Position numbers and translations under genes: made by a program
The notes under the pieces: generated by a model
The model's database searches: none
Told to the model about the DNA's origin: nothing
What the model saw: only the letters and a program-made list of their open reading frames with translations
NCBI GenBank assembly: GCA_934418125.1
Contig: CAKRWT010000010.1
Span: 1-64,000, forward strand
Direction: 5' to 3'
Length of the DNA: 64,000 nt
Origin: an uncultured Lachnospiraceae bacterium
GTDB taxonomy: Bacteria; Bacillota; Clostridia; Lachnospirales; Lachnospiraceae
In this document: piece by piece, positions 8,371 to 17,645 of the stretch
Numbering within the stretch: position 1 is the first letter of the stretch
Layout: every line of letters starts with the position of its first letter

Positions 8371-9030
8371 CTATTTTGCCTGTTTCTCTTTATTTTTATG
8401 GGTCAGATAAGTCTTTCGCTCTGTACCACTTAACAGTCGCTTAATATTCTCTCTGTGCTTATAATAAGCCATTATGGTCAGAAATGCTGCTATCACATAC
8501 ATTTCATTTAAAAGTGCCTGGCTCATACCAAAAACACCCTTCTGTCCCATCACGATAATCTCAATCAGGAATCCTGCATATACTAACAGGGAACCTAAAG
8601 ACACATAATGGGTTGTCAGAAATGCGCCAAAAAACAATATCACACCTACCGGAATCAGATAAGGGTGGAAAGAAAGAATCAGTCCGGCTGTCGCGGCAAT
8701 TCCCTTTCCTCCTTTAAATTTCAGGTAGAATGGGAAATTATGTCCCAGAATCGCACCGGCAGCCGCGTACATCTTCAACAGATATATCATTTCCGGATGG
8801 CTCTTTTCAAAAAGAAGCCCCGTCACAACAACCGCCAGAATACATTTCATAATATCGCCAAACAGAACAATCAGTCCGGCTTTGGTTCCCAGTACCCGCA
8901 GGGTGTTTGTAGTTCCCGCATTTCCGCTTCCATAATTCCTGATATCAATCCCGTTCATCTTTCCATAAAGATAAGCAGTTTGGAATAAACCAAAGACATA
9001 TCCCATCACTAAACAAATAATTCGTTCCAT
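8371..9030 (-). CDS. plsY: Acyl-phosphate:glycerol-3-phosphate acyltransferase
   Basis: Integral membrane enzyme transferring an acyl group from acyl-phosphate (made by PlsX, gene at 38.3 kb) to glycerol-3-phosphate, the first committed phospholipid step. The 219-residue protein has about five membrane segments and the PlsY motifs GSGNAGTTN (36-44) and GHNFPFYLKFKGGKGIA. The C-terminal basic tail is cytoplasmic. The start is one base from the der stop, so it is cotranscribed and probably translationally coupled. Confidence 0.95.
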   Translation of the reverse strand: MERIICLVMGYVFGLFQTAYLYGKMNGIDIRNYGSGNAGTTNTLRVLGTKAGLIVLFGDIMKCILAVVVTGLLFEKSHPEMIYLLKMYAAAGAILGHNFPFYLKFKGGKGIAATAGLILSFHPYLIPVGVILFFGAFLTTHYVSLGSLLVYAGFLIEIIVMGQKGVFGMSQALLNEMYVIAAFLTIMAYYKHRENIKRLLSGTERKTYLTHKNKEKQAK

Positions 9031-9031
9031 C

Positions 9032-10369
9032 TTATTTGTTTTCCTTTCTTTCTCTTATGATAAATTTCAGTGGTGTTCCAAGGAAACCGAAGGTATCCCG
9101 AATCTGGTTTTCCAGATATCTTGTATAGGAAAAATGCATTAGTTCCTTGTCATTCACGAAAATAACAAAGGTCGGCGGCTTTACCGCTACCTGTGTTATA
9201 TAATAAAGGCGCAGTCTCTTTCCCTTGTCGGAAGGTGGCTGCTGCATGGCTACCGCTTCTGCCATAATTTCATTCAGCACGCCGGTTGATACACGCATGG
9301 AATGATTCTCATGCACCGCATCAATCATATCATAGAGTTTAGGCAGTCTTTGCCCGGTTACCGCAGAAATAAAAATAATTTCCGCATAGGTCATAAAGGA
9401 CAGAACCTGACGTACCTTCTGGGTAAATTCATTAACAGTCTTGTTATTCTTCTCAATCGCATCCCATTTATTGACGGCAATAATAATCGCCTTGCCCCTC
9501 TCATGGGCAATTCCTGCAATCTTAGCATCCTGCTCGGTCACGCCTTCTACGGCATCGATTACCAGTACCACAATATCAGCCCGCTCCACTGCCGCCACGG
9601 TGCGGATAATCATATAACGTTCCAGTTCTTCTTTAATCTTATTCTTTCTGCGAAGACCTGCCGTATCAATAAATACATATTCTTTTCCGTTATGGGTAAT
9701 CTCGGTATCTATAGCATCCCTTGTCGTACCGGCTACGTCCGATACAATTACCCTGTTTTCCCCGATGAGTCTGTTAATGATGGAAGACTTCCCTACATTC
9801 GGCTTGCCTACGATGGCTACCTTAATCCGGTCATCCTCTTCTTCCACTGCCAGTTCCTTATCAAAATAAGAAGACACTTCATCCAGCAGTTCTCCGAAGC
9901 CCAGACGATTAACGGAAGAGATTGGATAAGGTTCCCCGATTCCCAGATTATAAAATTCATATACATCTGCCATATATTTATTAAAATCATCTACCTTGTT
10001 CACGGCCAACACAACCGGTTTCTGGCTTCTTCTGAGCATATCAGCGACCTTGGAATCCGCATCCACCAGTCCCTGTTTTACATCCACCAGGAAGATAATG
10101 ACATCGGCTGTATCAATGGCAATCTGCGCCTGCTCCCGCATCTGTGCCAGAATAATGTCCTTGCTCTCCGGTTCAATACCACCGGTATCAATCAGAGTAA
10201 AACTCATATCCAGCCAGGTAATATCTGCATAGATTCGGTCTCTGGTAACACCCGGTGTATCTTTTACAATTGATATATTCTCACCAGCCAGTGCATTAAA
10301 CAAGGTAGACTTTCCTACATTCGGACGTCCTACCACTGCCACAATCGGCTTGGTTTTCTTTTTTCCCAT
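9032..10369 (-). CDS. der: Ribosome-associated GTPase Der (EngA)
   Basis: Essential tandem GTPase for 50S ribosome maturation. The 445-residue protein contains two G domains: the first has GRPNVGKSTLFN at about 14-25, DTPG and NKVD; the second has GKPNVGKSSIIN, DTAG and NKWD; a KH-like C-terminal domain follows. The chosen ATG (10369) has GGAG 8 bases upstream; an earlier in-frame ATG at 10393 has no ribosome site. First gene of der-plsY-gpsA, 39 bases after the DUF512 gene. Confidence 0.95.
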   Translation of the reverse strand: MGKKKTKPIVAVVGRPNVGKSTLFNALAGENISIVKDTPGVTRDRIYADITWLDMSFTLIDTGGIEPESKDIILAQMREQAQIAIDTADVIIFLVDVKQGLVDADSKVADMLRRSQKPVVLAVNKVDDFNKYMADVYEFYNLGIGEPYPISSVNRLGFGELLDEVSSYFDKELAVEEEDDRIKVAIVGKPNVGKSSIINRLIGENRVIVSDVAGTTRDAIDTEITHNGKEYVFIDTAGLRRKNKIKEELERYMIIRTVAAVERADIVVLVIDAVEGVTEQDAKIAGIAHERGKAIIIAVNKWDAIEKNNKTVNEFTQKVRQVLSFMTYAEIIFISAVTGQRLPKLYDMIDAVHENHSMRVSTGVLNEIMAEAVAMQQPPSDKGKRLRLYYITQVAVKPPTFVIFVNDKELMHFSYTRYLENQIRDTFGFLGTPLKFIIRERKENK

Positions 10370-10408
10370 AGTGCACACTCCATTTCTAATCATTAAACCG
10401 GAATTTCT

Positions 10409-11734
10409 CTAACTTCCCAGTATTTCATGAACTAAATCATATCCGCTTGATTTTACAATATCTACCTTTACTTGTAAAGCCTTTTCCAGTTCCGGCACTG
10501 TGATGTCATCCAGGAAATAATTCTCCCCGCTTCGCAATACATTCTGTGGTAAAAGCACTCTGTCTCCCAGTTCTTTATCGGTAAGCTGCTTTATGATATC
10601 CTGTCCGGTCAGCAGTCCCGATACCGTAATCCGCTCGCCGAAGAAATCATTCCGGATGGCGTAAACCCGTATCTGTAATCCGGGGAAGACTTCCATCATC
10701 TGGTCTGCCATCTTCTGAATATAAGGGTACGCCAGCCTTCCGGTTATCAGTGCCATACTTCCCTTACTGGAACCATATTTTTTCTCCTGTCTGGCTTTCT
10801 CCAGGGCTTCTTTAAATTCTTCCATTAAAAGCCGTAACATTCCCACGCCGTTTTCCAGCTGTAAATACCCATCATAGCGGGACTCTTCCGGCAGTTCCTC
10901 CTCTGCCAGGATATACCATTCATCAGAGGCATGGATAAAATGTACCCCATATTCCGCAAAGACTTTCTTCTGCCATTTGTGAATACAGGACAACACCTCT
11001 CTGGCATCTTCTTTATGAAAGGGCTCTAACGGATATAAGCCATCCCGGTATTTAGACAGTCCTACCGGTACAACCGACACACTTTCCAGATGTGGAAGAT
11101 AGGCTGTCAAATCTGAAATACTCCGTTCCAGCTCAGCACCATCATTTACTCCCTTGCATAACACAATCTGTCCATTCATGGTAATTCCGGCTTCATACAG
11201 CTTCTTTACCTGCTCCAATGCCTTTCCTGCAAAACGGTTATTTAACATCTTGCAACGAAGCTCCGGATTGGTTGTCTGAAAAGAAATATTAATCGGCGAT
11301 AAATGATACTTGATAATTCTTCCAACGTCCTCATCTGACATATTGGTTAACGTCACATAATTGCCCTGTAAAAAGGACAGGCGGGAATCGTCATCCTTAA
11401 AATATAAAGTCTCCCGCATGCCTTTTGGCATCTGGTCAATAAAGCAGAAAATACATTTGTTATGGCAGGAACGATAATCGTCCATCAGACCATTTTCAAA
11501 GGTAATCCCCAAATCTTCACTGTATTCCTTGTCAATTTCCAAAAGCCATTCTTCTCCGTCCGGCTTGCGGATTAACACCTCTATATATTCATCCTGTGTC
11601 AGGTACTGGTAATCAAAAATATCTTCAATGTCCTTGCCATTTATCTGTAACAGCGTATCCCCTGCCTCTATCTCCATTTCCTCTGCAATAGAGCCAGGAG
11701 TAACACTCTGAATTACATGCTGCACTTTTTTCAC
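10409..11734 (-). CDS. PDZ-radical SAM-DUF512 protein, function unknown
   Basis: A 441-residue protein with an N-terminal PDZ-like segment (about 1-60), a radical SAM-like cluster Cys90-x3-Cys94-x2-Cys97 within CHNKCIFCF, and a C-terminal DUF512 region. It is common in Firmicutes and cyanobacteria and often lies beside der; the reaction is not known. It starts with GTG at 11734, supported by GAGG seven bases upstream. A strong promoter (11804-11832) and a 5' UTR hairpin (11764-11790) precede it. The spacing to der (39 bases) suggests a DUF512-der-plsY-gpsA operon. Confidence 0.88.
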   Translation of the reverse strand: MKKVQHVIQSVTPGSIAEEMEIEAGDTLLQINGKDIEDIFDYQYLTQDEYIEVLIRKPDGEEWLLEIDKEYSEDLGITFENGLMDDYRSCHNKCIFCFIDQMPKGMRETLYFKDDDSRLSFLQGNYVTLTNMSDEDVGRIIKYHLSPINISFQTTNPELRCKMLNNRFAGKALEQVKKLYEAGITMNGQIVLCKGVNDGAELERSISDLTAYLPHLESVSVVPVGLSKYRDGLYPLEPFHKEDAREVLSCIHKWQKKVFAEYGVHFIHASDEWYILAEEELPEESRYDGYLQLENGVGMLRLLMEEFKEALEKARQEKKYGSSKGSMALITGRLAYPYIQKMADQMMEVFPGLQIRVYAIRNDFFGERITVSGLLTGQDIIKQLTDKELGDRVLLPQNVLRSGENYFLDDITVPELEKALQVKVDIVKSSGYDLVHEILGS

Positions 11735-11763
11735 AACAGTTCCTCATTTCTGTGCATATTTTC

Positions 11764-11790
11764 TGCGCACCACAGTCTTCTGTGTGCGCA
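11764..11790 (-). other. Hairpin in the DUF512 gene leader
   Basis: TGCGCA and CACAG pair with CTGTG and TGCGCA around a 4-base loop with a single bulged base. It lies between the promoter and the start codon of the radical SAM gene. It has no adjacent T-run, so it is not a normal terminator; it could stabilise or regulate the mRNA. Confidence 0.45.
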
Positions 11791-11803
11791 CTTATACCTG
11801 TTT

Positions 11804-11832
11804 ATTGTACTAGAAATTCCTTGACGTGTCAC
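11804..11832 (-). promoter_or_regulatory. Promoter of the DUF512-der-plsY-gpsA unit
   Basis: Minus strand GTGACA (11827-11832), 17-base spacer, TACAAT (11804-11809). Its -35 box directly abuts the -35 of the divergent prs promoter at 11821-11826. Confidence 0.65.
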
Positions 11833-11849
11833 TAGCATAATGATATAAA
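11821..11849 (+). promoter_or_regulatory. Promoter of the PRPP synthetase gene
   Basis: TTGACG (11821-11826), 17-base spacer, TATAAA (11844-11849), ending 35 bases before the chosen start codon. Confidence 0.75.
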
Positions 11850-11884
11850 TTAGATGACGTATGATTAAAACATGGGAGGTCAAT

Positions 11885-13078
11885 ATGCCTAATACGGAAC
11901 AATTAGAACACGCCATGCCGGTAGCCCCCATTAAGCTACTGACAACCAAATCAGCACTGCCACTGGCCATGAAAGTTAATAACTATCTTGTCGATTTCCG
12001 CAAGAGTTTGAATAACAATGTCAAATCAGACCCAGCGTTCCATGGATATATGGAAGACAACTATCTTGTAGAGGTGTCCTGCCCCCGTTTTGGAAGTGGC
12101 GAAGCAAAGGCCATCCTCTCCTCCTCAGTCAGAGGAAAAGATATCTTCCTGTTAACCGATGTCTGTAACCATAGTGTTACCTATCAGATGAATGGTTATG
12201 TAAATCACATGTCCCCGGATGACCATTATCAGGATTTAAAGCGAATTATTGCTGCTATCAATGGCAAAGCCCATCGCGTAAATGTGATTATGCCTTTCTT
12301 GTATGAAGGAAGACAGCATAAAAGAAATGGCAGGGAATCCTTGGACTGTGCTTATGCAATTAAAGAGCTTATGGACATGGGAATCTCCAATTTTATTACC
12401 TTTGATGCCCACGACCCCAGAGTACAGAATTCTGTTCCATTAAGAGGTTTTGACAATTTCACTCCACCTTATCAGTTTATCCGTGCCCTTCTGCGTACCG
12501 AGAAGGACCTAATCATTGACAAAGATCACATTATCGTTATCAGTCCGGACGAAGGAGCTTTAGACAGAGCCGTTTATTTTGCCAACGTATTAGGCGTTGA
12601 TACTGGGATGTTCTACAAACGCCGTGACTATTCTACTATCGTAAATGGTAAGAACCCGATTGTTGCCCATGAATTCTTAGGCGATAACATTGAGGGGAAA
12701 GACGTTATCATCATTGATGATATGATTTCCTCTGGCGGCAGCATGATTGACACAGCCAAACAGTTAAAAAAGATGAAAGCAAACCGTGTTTTCGTCTGTT
12801 GTACTTTCGGTCTGTTTACCGATGGTCTTGATGCTTTTGACGAGGCTTACGAACAGGGTTATATCAGCAAGATTGTAACTACTAACCTGTGCTATCAGCC
12901 GACAGAACTGTTTGACAAACCTTATTATGTAACTGCCGATATGAGTAAGTTTATCGCTTCCATCATCGACTTTATGAATCACGATGCATCTATGGCAAAT
13001 ATCTATACACCTACGGATAAAATTCATCAGATTCTTACAAAATATAACACTGGTGAAGTAAGCGCTTCCGAATTATAA
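11885..13078 (+). CDS. prs: Ribose-phosphate pyrophosphokinase (long form)
   Basis: Makes PRPP from ribose-5-phosphate and ATP for nucleotide, His and Trp synthesis. The 397-residue protein shows the type I phosphoribosyltransferase loop VIIIDDMISSGGSMIDTAKQL and the preceding SPDEGALDRAVYFANVLG. It is about 80 residues longer than the usual 315-residue enzyme, mainly N-terminal and in internal insertions, as in clostridial homologues. The ATG at 11885 follows GGGAGGT by five bases. A single gene with its own promoter and terminator. Confidence 0.9.
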   Translation: MPNTEQLEHAMPVAPIKLLTTKSALPLAMKVNNYLVDFRKSLNNNVKSDPAFHGYMEDNYLVEVSCPRFGSGEAKAILSSSVRGKDIFLLTDVCNHSVTYQMNGYVNHMSPDDHYQDLKRIIAAINGKAHRVNVIMPFLYEGRQHKRNGRESLDCAYAIKELMDMGISNFITFDAHDPRVQNSVPLRGFDNFTPPYQFIRALLRTEKDLIIDKDHIIVISPDEGALDRAVYFANVLGVDTGMFYKRRDYSTIVNGKNPIVAHEFLGDNIEGKDVIIIDDMISSGGSMIDTAKQLKKMKANRVFVCCTFGLFTDGLDAFDEAYEQGYISKIVTTNLCYQPTELFDKPYYVTADMSKFIASIIDFMNHDASMANIYTPTDKIHQILTKYNTGEVSASEL

Positions 13079-13114
13079 CTATAACGGATAAAAAGTCTGC
13101 TGAAAAGGATACAG

Positions 13115-13152
13115 AAAAACGCGACGGTAATGATTCCACCGCCGCGTTTCTT
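13115..13152 (+). terminator. Terminator after prs
   Basis: ACGCGACGGT pairs with ACCGCCGCGT across a 9-base loop, with one mismatch and AAAA/TTTCTTTTG flanks. It is placed between convergent prs and the histidine kinase gene and may act in both directions. Confidence 0.75.
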
Positions 13153-13199
13153 TTGTTTTCTTCATATTATCACTTTTTGTTTTTCCGAAATCTATCCCG

Positions 13200-15905
13200 T
13201 TACTCTTCAGACGGTGCAGTTACCTCTTCCTTTGCCAATGGGAACGTCATCAGAATCTTAAACAAATCTCCATCCAACTGGATTTCAAAGGTTCCCTTCT
13301 GTGCTATCGTCAGATTCTTGGCAATGGAAAGTCCCAGTCCGCTTCCCTCTGTTGTCCTGGAAACATCTCCTCGGATAAACCGCTCTGTCAGTTCCTCCGG
13401 ATTGCAGTTAAGTGGTGATGCAGAAATATTCTTAATGGAAATTGCTATGCGCTCTGCTCCCTTTGCTATACTGTCTATGGAAACATATACTCTGGTTCCA
13501 GGCAAAGCATATTTATAAATATTGTTAAACAAGTTTTCCATCACACGCCAGATACGTCTGCTGTCTGCCTCTATCATCACATTGGCTGCATTTACATTCA
13601 TGATAGTGGTCAGATTCTTCTCTTCAAACTTCTCTGAAAACTCCCCGATTGTCTGGTTCATCAGTTCTGTCAGATTAATCCGTTCAAAGGTAAGGCTGAT
13701 ATTGCCAGAAGTAATCTTACTTGCCTCCACCAAATCATCAGTCAGTTGTTTCAGCCGCTGGGATTTTTCATCCAGTACACGGATATAATTCTGTACCTTC
13801 TGGTTATCTACCTTCTCCCGCTTAATCAAATCCACATAATTGATAATAGAGGTAAGTGGTGTCTTAATATCATGAGACACGTTAGTAATCAGGTCTGCTT
13901 TCATCCGCTCATCCTTCATACTGATTTCAACGGCTTCCTTGATTCCCTTTCCAATGCTGTTGACGGAATCTGCCAACGTACGGTTATCACCATGCAGGTT
14001 ATCAGTTTCCACCTGATAATCGATTTCTCCATCAGCAATAGTCTGTATCCCTTCTACAATTCCCTGACGTTCCTTCGTATCCCGGTATAACATCATACCA
14101 ACCAAGATATCTCCGACTATCACAATAATAACCGGCAGGATACCTCCCGAAGATATTGCCCATAGAATTATCAGTATGTGGAACAGGATATAGAGGACAA
14201 ATGGTCCCCAGGTGCGCACCACCAGATTACCATTGTCATAGATATCCCAGCCAAAAGTAATACACTTTCTTATCAGCCGGTAAAGAAAGCTGTTCTTCCA
14301 CAACTGCTTTGCCTTGATTCTTCTTACCAGACTGTAGAAGAAAAACGTAAATACCGTATCTGCCAAAAATATACTAATCAGCAGGAACAGTTTAAACCAA
14401 TTCTGGTATACCATTTCATTGAAATATAATGAAGTAATATCCATGCTGAACAGCTCTGTGACAATGACCAGTACCCATATCATCAGAACTGCCGCTCCAA
14501 AACCAATCAGTGCCCCTGCCTCTGTGGGCACTTTATCAAAAGCAGTCAGACGAATATAAGGCTTTCCTTCTTCATCTATGTCCTTTCCTGTCCTGAGGGT
14601 AAGGTAAATAAGCAAAAACAGGTACAACGCACCGGAAACAACTGCCACACATACCCACTGCCAGAAGTAAGGCAGGTAATTACGGAAGCCTGCTGCTCCC
14701 TGGGTAAAGGCATCACTGACCGGATAGCTGGTATCTACCGCTATCCAAATTTTAACATTTTCAGGATAGGCATAGTCATATTCCTGGACAACCTTTCTTA
14801 CCGTGCTCTCTGCAATGGCTGTGTTAGTCTGATAAATCATTTCAGAAGGGCTGTAATAAATATATTTACCAAGAACATCCTGTTCTTCTCTGGAAACTGA
14901 TTTACCACTCATGATTTGCAGGATGCTTTCCTTTTCAGCTTTTTCTTCTATGTTACTGTAATACTGGGTATTATCCCCTACCGTCTTGGCTATCATATAG
15001 CGAACATTGGACTTATCTGCATTGTAATAGTCCTTATATTCCTGATATTCACTATAATTATAAGAAAGGCTTTCTGCCGCCTTGGTTACGTTCTCACATA
15101 AGGCATCATACAATTCCCAGTTGGATACATACTCCTCGATATTCTTTCCTTCTACCGTCTTATAGCGGTTAATCAGAATGGCATGTTCTTCCCCATAACC
15201 ATTTTCTTCTGGCATCTGGGATTCTTCTGTAACTGTCCCATAAAGTTCATCTCCATATCCTTCCACATAACCATCATACGCTTCCAGCACAGGGTCTGTA
15301 CCAGATGTTACTAACTGGTTTGCCGATACATCACTGACAAAGGTATAACTTCCAATATCTGATTTCAGATAACTGGCATCTGATGTGTTATAGTATTGAC
15401 TATTCTGGTCAACTGTTGTGACCCGTGTACGATCCGCCAGGAATCCCTTTTCTTCTGCCTCTGCCAGGGTTATATTGGAATACTCATATCCGTAATTTGC
15501 CCACTTAAGCAAATCTTCCAGATAATAATCTGCCGTTACATACTGCTCTGGCAAACCAATTCCCCGGTAATTATAAGCCGTCACGTCAACAACCTTCATT
15601 CCATCAAACTCACCGTCTGTTTCTAACTGGCTGCTGACTACTCCATCACGGATGATATCTGCCATGGCATATCCAAAGATATTATTAAATAATTCGGATT
15701 CCTCATATTTCTTATCCTGGTCTGAAGCGTACAAACTATAACTTTTGGCATCACGGAATCCCTGAATACGCACTGTAGAACCCAGCGTTACCACTAACAG
15801 CGACAAAGCCACCACTGCCAGTGCTGTATGCTGCAGGATACGAAGTACCATCCGCAAACCATGAGATGCCTTCTTCGGTTTCTTTTCTTTCTCGTCCTGT
15901 CCCAT
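13200..15905 (-). CDS. Sensor histidine kinase with large extracytoplasmic domain
   Basis: Membrane histidine kinase of 901 residues. Order: short basic cytoplasmic tail, first membrane helix (about 23-43), an extracytoplasmic domain of roughly 350 residues rich in Tyr, Asp and Glu, several further membrane helices (about 410-590), a HAMP-like linker, HisKA with NVSHDIKTPLT (His678), the N box around 789-797 and the G box EGSGLGLSIAK near 853. The input signal is unknown. The ATG at 15905 has GGGAG nine bases upstream; a TTG 57 bases earlier would overlap the response regulator and lacks a ribosome site. It follows the response regulator gene by 43 bases. Confidence 0.9.
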   Translation of the reverse strand: MGQDEKEKKPKKASHGLRMVLRILQHTALAVVALSLLVVTLGSTVRIQGFRDAKSYSLYASDQDKKYEESELFNNIFGYAMADIIRDGVVSSQLETDGEFDGMKVVDVTAYNYRGIGLPEQYVTADYYLEDLLKWANYGYEYSNITLAEAEEKGFLADRTRVTTVDQNSQYYNTSDASYLKSDIGSYTFVSDVSANQLVTSGTDPVLEAYDGYVEGYGDELYGTVTEESQMPEENGYGEEHAILINRYKTVEGKNIEEYVSNWELYDALCENVTKAAESLSYNYSEYQEYKDYYNADKSNVRYMIAKTVGDNTQYYSNIEEKAEKESILQIMSGKSVSREEQDVLGKYIYYSPSEMIYQTNTAIAESTVRKVVQEYDYAYPENVKIWIAVDTSYPVSDAFTQGAAGFRNYLPYFWQWVCVAVVSGALYLFLLIYLTLRTGKDIDEEGKPYIRLTAFDKVPTEAGALIGFGAAVLMIWVLVIVTELFSMDITSLYFNEMVYQNWFKLFLLISIFLADTVFTFFFYSLVRRIKAKQLWKNSFLYRLIRKCITFGWDIYDNGNLVVRTWGPFVLYILFHILIILWAISSGGILPVIIVIVGDILVGMMLYRDTKERQGIVEGIQTIADGEIDYQVETDNLHGDNRTLADSVNSIGKGIKEAVEISMKDERMKADLITNVSHDIKTPLTSIINYVDLIKREKVDNQKVQNYIRVLDEKSQRLKQLTDDLVEASKITSGNISLTFERINLTELMNQTIGEFSEKFEEKNLTTIMNVNAANVMIEADSRRIWRVMENLFNNIYKYALPGTRVYVSIDSIAKGAERIAISIKNISASPLNCNPEELTERFIRGDVSRTTEGSGLGLSIAKNLTIAQKGTFEIQLDGDLFKILMTFPLAKEEVTAPSEE

Positions 15906-15948
15906 CTTTTCTTTCTCCCTTCGAAGCCTGTAAAATAACGTATCCTTC

Positions 15949-16641
15949 CTACTGCTTCTCAATTTTGTAGCCGACTCCCCATACGACCTTCAGATACCTT
16001 GGTTCCTTCGGATTAATTTCAATCTTTTCCCGAATATGTCTGATATGTACTGCCACCGTATTATCCGCGCCGATTGCCTCCTCGTTCCAGATACTTTCGT
16101 AAATCTGGTCGATGGAAAATACTCTGCCACAGTTTTTCACAAGCAACAGTAAGATGTTGTACTCAATAGGAGTCAGCTTTACCATCTCACCATCTACGGT
16201 AACCTCCTTAGTGTCATCATTAATGCAAAGCCCGCCTACCTGAAACAGTGCATTATTTTCCACATTCAGATTTCCCAGAGTCGTATATCTACGCAGATTG
16301 GATTTGACTCTGGCTACCAGCTCATGAGGATTGAATGGTTTCGTAATGTAATCATCCGCACCAATATTCAAGCCCAGTATCTTGTCATTATCCTCTGATT
16401 TGGCTGACAGGAAGATAATCGGGATACTGGAATATTCCCTGATTTTAATGGTTGCATGGATTCCATCCATCTTAGGCATCATGACATCAATCAGAAGCAG
16501 ATGGATGGTATTCTCTTTCAATATACGGATAGCCTGTTCTCCATCATACGCCTTGTAGATATGGTACCCTTCCTGTAACAGATAGATTTCAATTGCATCT
16601 ACAATCTCCTTATCATCATCACACACTAAAATATTTGCCAT
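15949..16641 (-). CDS. OmpR/PhoB-family response regulator
   Basis: A 230-residue regulator: receiver domain with acidic pocket DDD (8-10), phospho-acceptor Asp52 in LIDVMMPKMDG and the conserved Lys in FLSAKSED, then a C-terminal winged helix (about 135-230) ending VWGVGYKIEKQ. Partner of the histidine kinase downstream. The ATG at 16641 is preceded by GAGGT at 7 bases; a GTG three codons earlier overlaps that site and is less likely. The target genes are unknown and no transporter operon adjoins the pair. Confidence 0.94.
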   Translation of the reverse strand: MANILVCDDDKEIVDAIEIYLLQEGYHIYKAYDGEQAIRILKENTIHLLLIDVMMPKMDGIHATIKIREYSSIPIIFLSAKSEDNDKILGLNIGADDYITKPFNPHELVARVKSNLRRYTTLGNLNVENNALFQVGGLCINDDTKEVTVDGEMVKLTPIEYNILLLLVKNCGRVFSIDQIYESIWNEEAIGADNTVAVHIRHIREKIEINPKEPRYLKVVWGVGYKIEKQ

Positions 16642-16793
16642 TTCTTTCACCTCTTTCGTAACCGGGATAATGAAGTTATCTTATTACATCATATAAACTT
16701 AAAGGAAAAGATGGGAAAATCTTTAAGTATTTATTAAGATGCCCCTTACCCAGGTTATCTCTTTCTGTTTTGTTCCGGTGTGGTCCTTCTGTT

Positions 16794-17642
16794 TTACAGC
16801 AGTCCTAAAAATGCCCCTAGATTTCCTCGTTTTCCCTGGCTTGCCCGGTGGGAAAAAAGGTACTGGCTGTTATGGCAGGTACATAAGTCGGTTGTTTCTA
16901 TCTGTGTCGCCGGAATACCTGCTTCCGTAAGAATGATTTCATTAGCACGCCAGAGATTCAACAGATACTTTCCCCCGCCTTTATCTGTCAGAACCTGCTC
17001 TGCCTGTCCTGTTTTTGTAAATTCTTTCTGAAAGGCTTCTGCCACATCCTCACTGACCTCATAGCAATGCTGGCAGATGGATGGTCCGATGGCTGCTACT
17101 ACATCTTCCGGTCTGGTTCCATAAACTGCTTTCATTTTATCTACCACGCATCTGCCCATACGATTTACCGTCCCTCTCCAGCCGGAATGAGCAAGGGCAA
17201 TGGCTTTCTTCTTCGTATCTACAAAATAAAGTGGCACACAGTCAGCATAAAAGGTTGCCAGCACAATATTTCTCTCATCGGTTAGAAGACCATCCACATC
17301 GGTATAGTCTTTGGCCCTTATAATGCCTTTTCCACCATCCTCCCTGCCGACAACACGAAGATTGGTCGTATGAGTCTGGTCGGAACAGACTATCTGTTCT
17401 ACCTGACAGTCTAATATGTTTGCAATTCTTCTATAATTCTCGTCTACCGCTTCTTTTTTGTCTCCTCTGCTGTAGCTTAGGTTCATAGACTCATAAATAC
17501 CTTCACTGACACCGCCTAATCTGGTAGAAAACAGGTGCCGCACAAGTCCGGTCTGCTCTAATAGCGGAAAGGTAAGATATTCTACCTCTCCTTTCCGGTT
17601 CTGTCTCATGGGGATTGGATTCTTATGTCTGTATACTTCCAT
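16794..17642 (-). CDS. pgeF: Polyphenol oxidase/laccase-domain purine nucleosidase-type protein (YfiH/PgeF family)
   Basis: A 282-residue protein of the YfiH family, known for purine nucleoside phosphorylase/adenosine deaminase activity and, in E. coli, editing of peptidoglycan precursors. Visible metal-site segments are QTHTTN, FYADCVPLYF and AHSGWRGT, with IGPSICQHCYEV after them. It begins 3 bases after yraN, and its ribosome site GAGGATG overlaps the yraN stop, so the two are coupled. The 143 bases between it and the response regulator gene downstream show no clear terminator. Confidence 0.88.
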   Translation of the reverse strand: MEVYRHKNPIPMRQNRKGEVEYLTFPLLEQTGLVRHLFSTRLGGVSEGIYESMNLSYSRGDKKEAVDENYRRIANILDCQVEQIVCSDQTHTTNLRVVGREDGGKGIIRAKDYTDVDGLLTDERNIVLATFYADCVPLYFVDTKKKAIALAHSGWRGTVNRMGRCVVDKMKAVYGTRPEDVVAAIGPSICQHCYEVSEDVAEAFQKEFTKTGQAEQVLTDKGGGKYLLNLWRANEIILTEAGIPATQIETTDLCTCHNSQYLFSHRASQGKRGNLGAFLGLL

Positions 17643-17645
17643 CGG

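Noticed and set aside
9302-10273. A 323-codon open frame on the plus strand opposite der
   Set aside because: It mirrors a well-supported conserved GTPase gene, has no ribosome site and its translation is His/Ile/Arg-rich without a recognisable domain.
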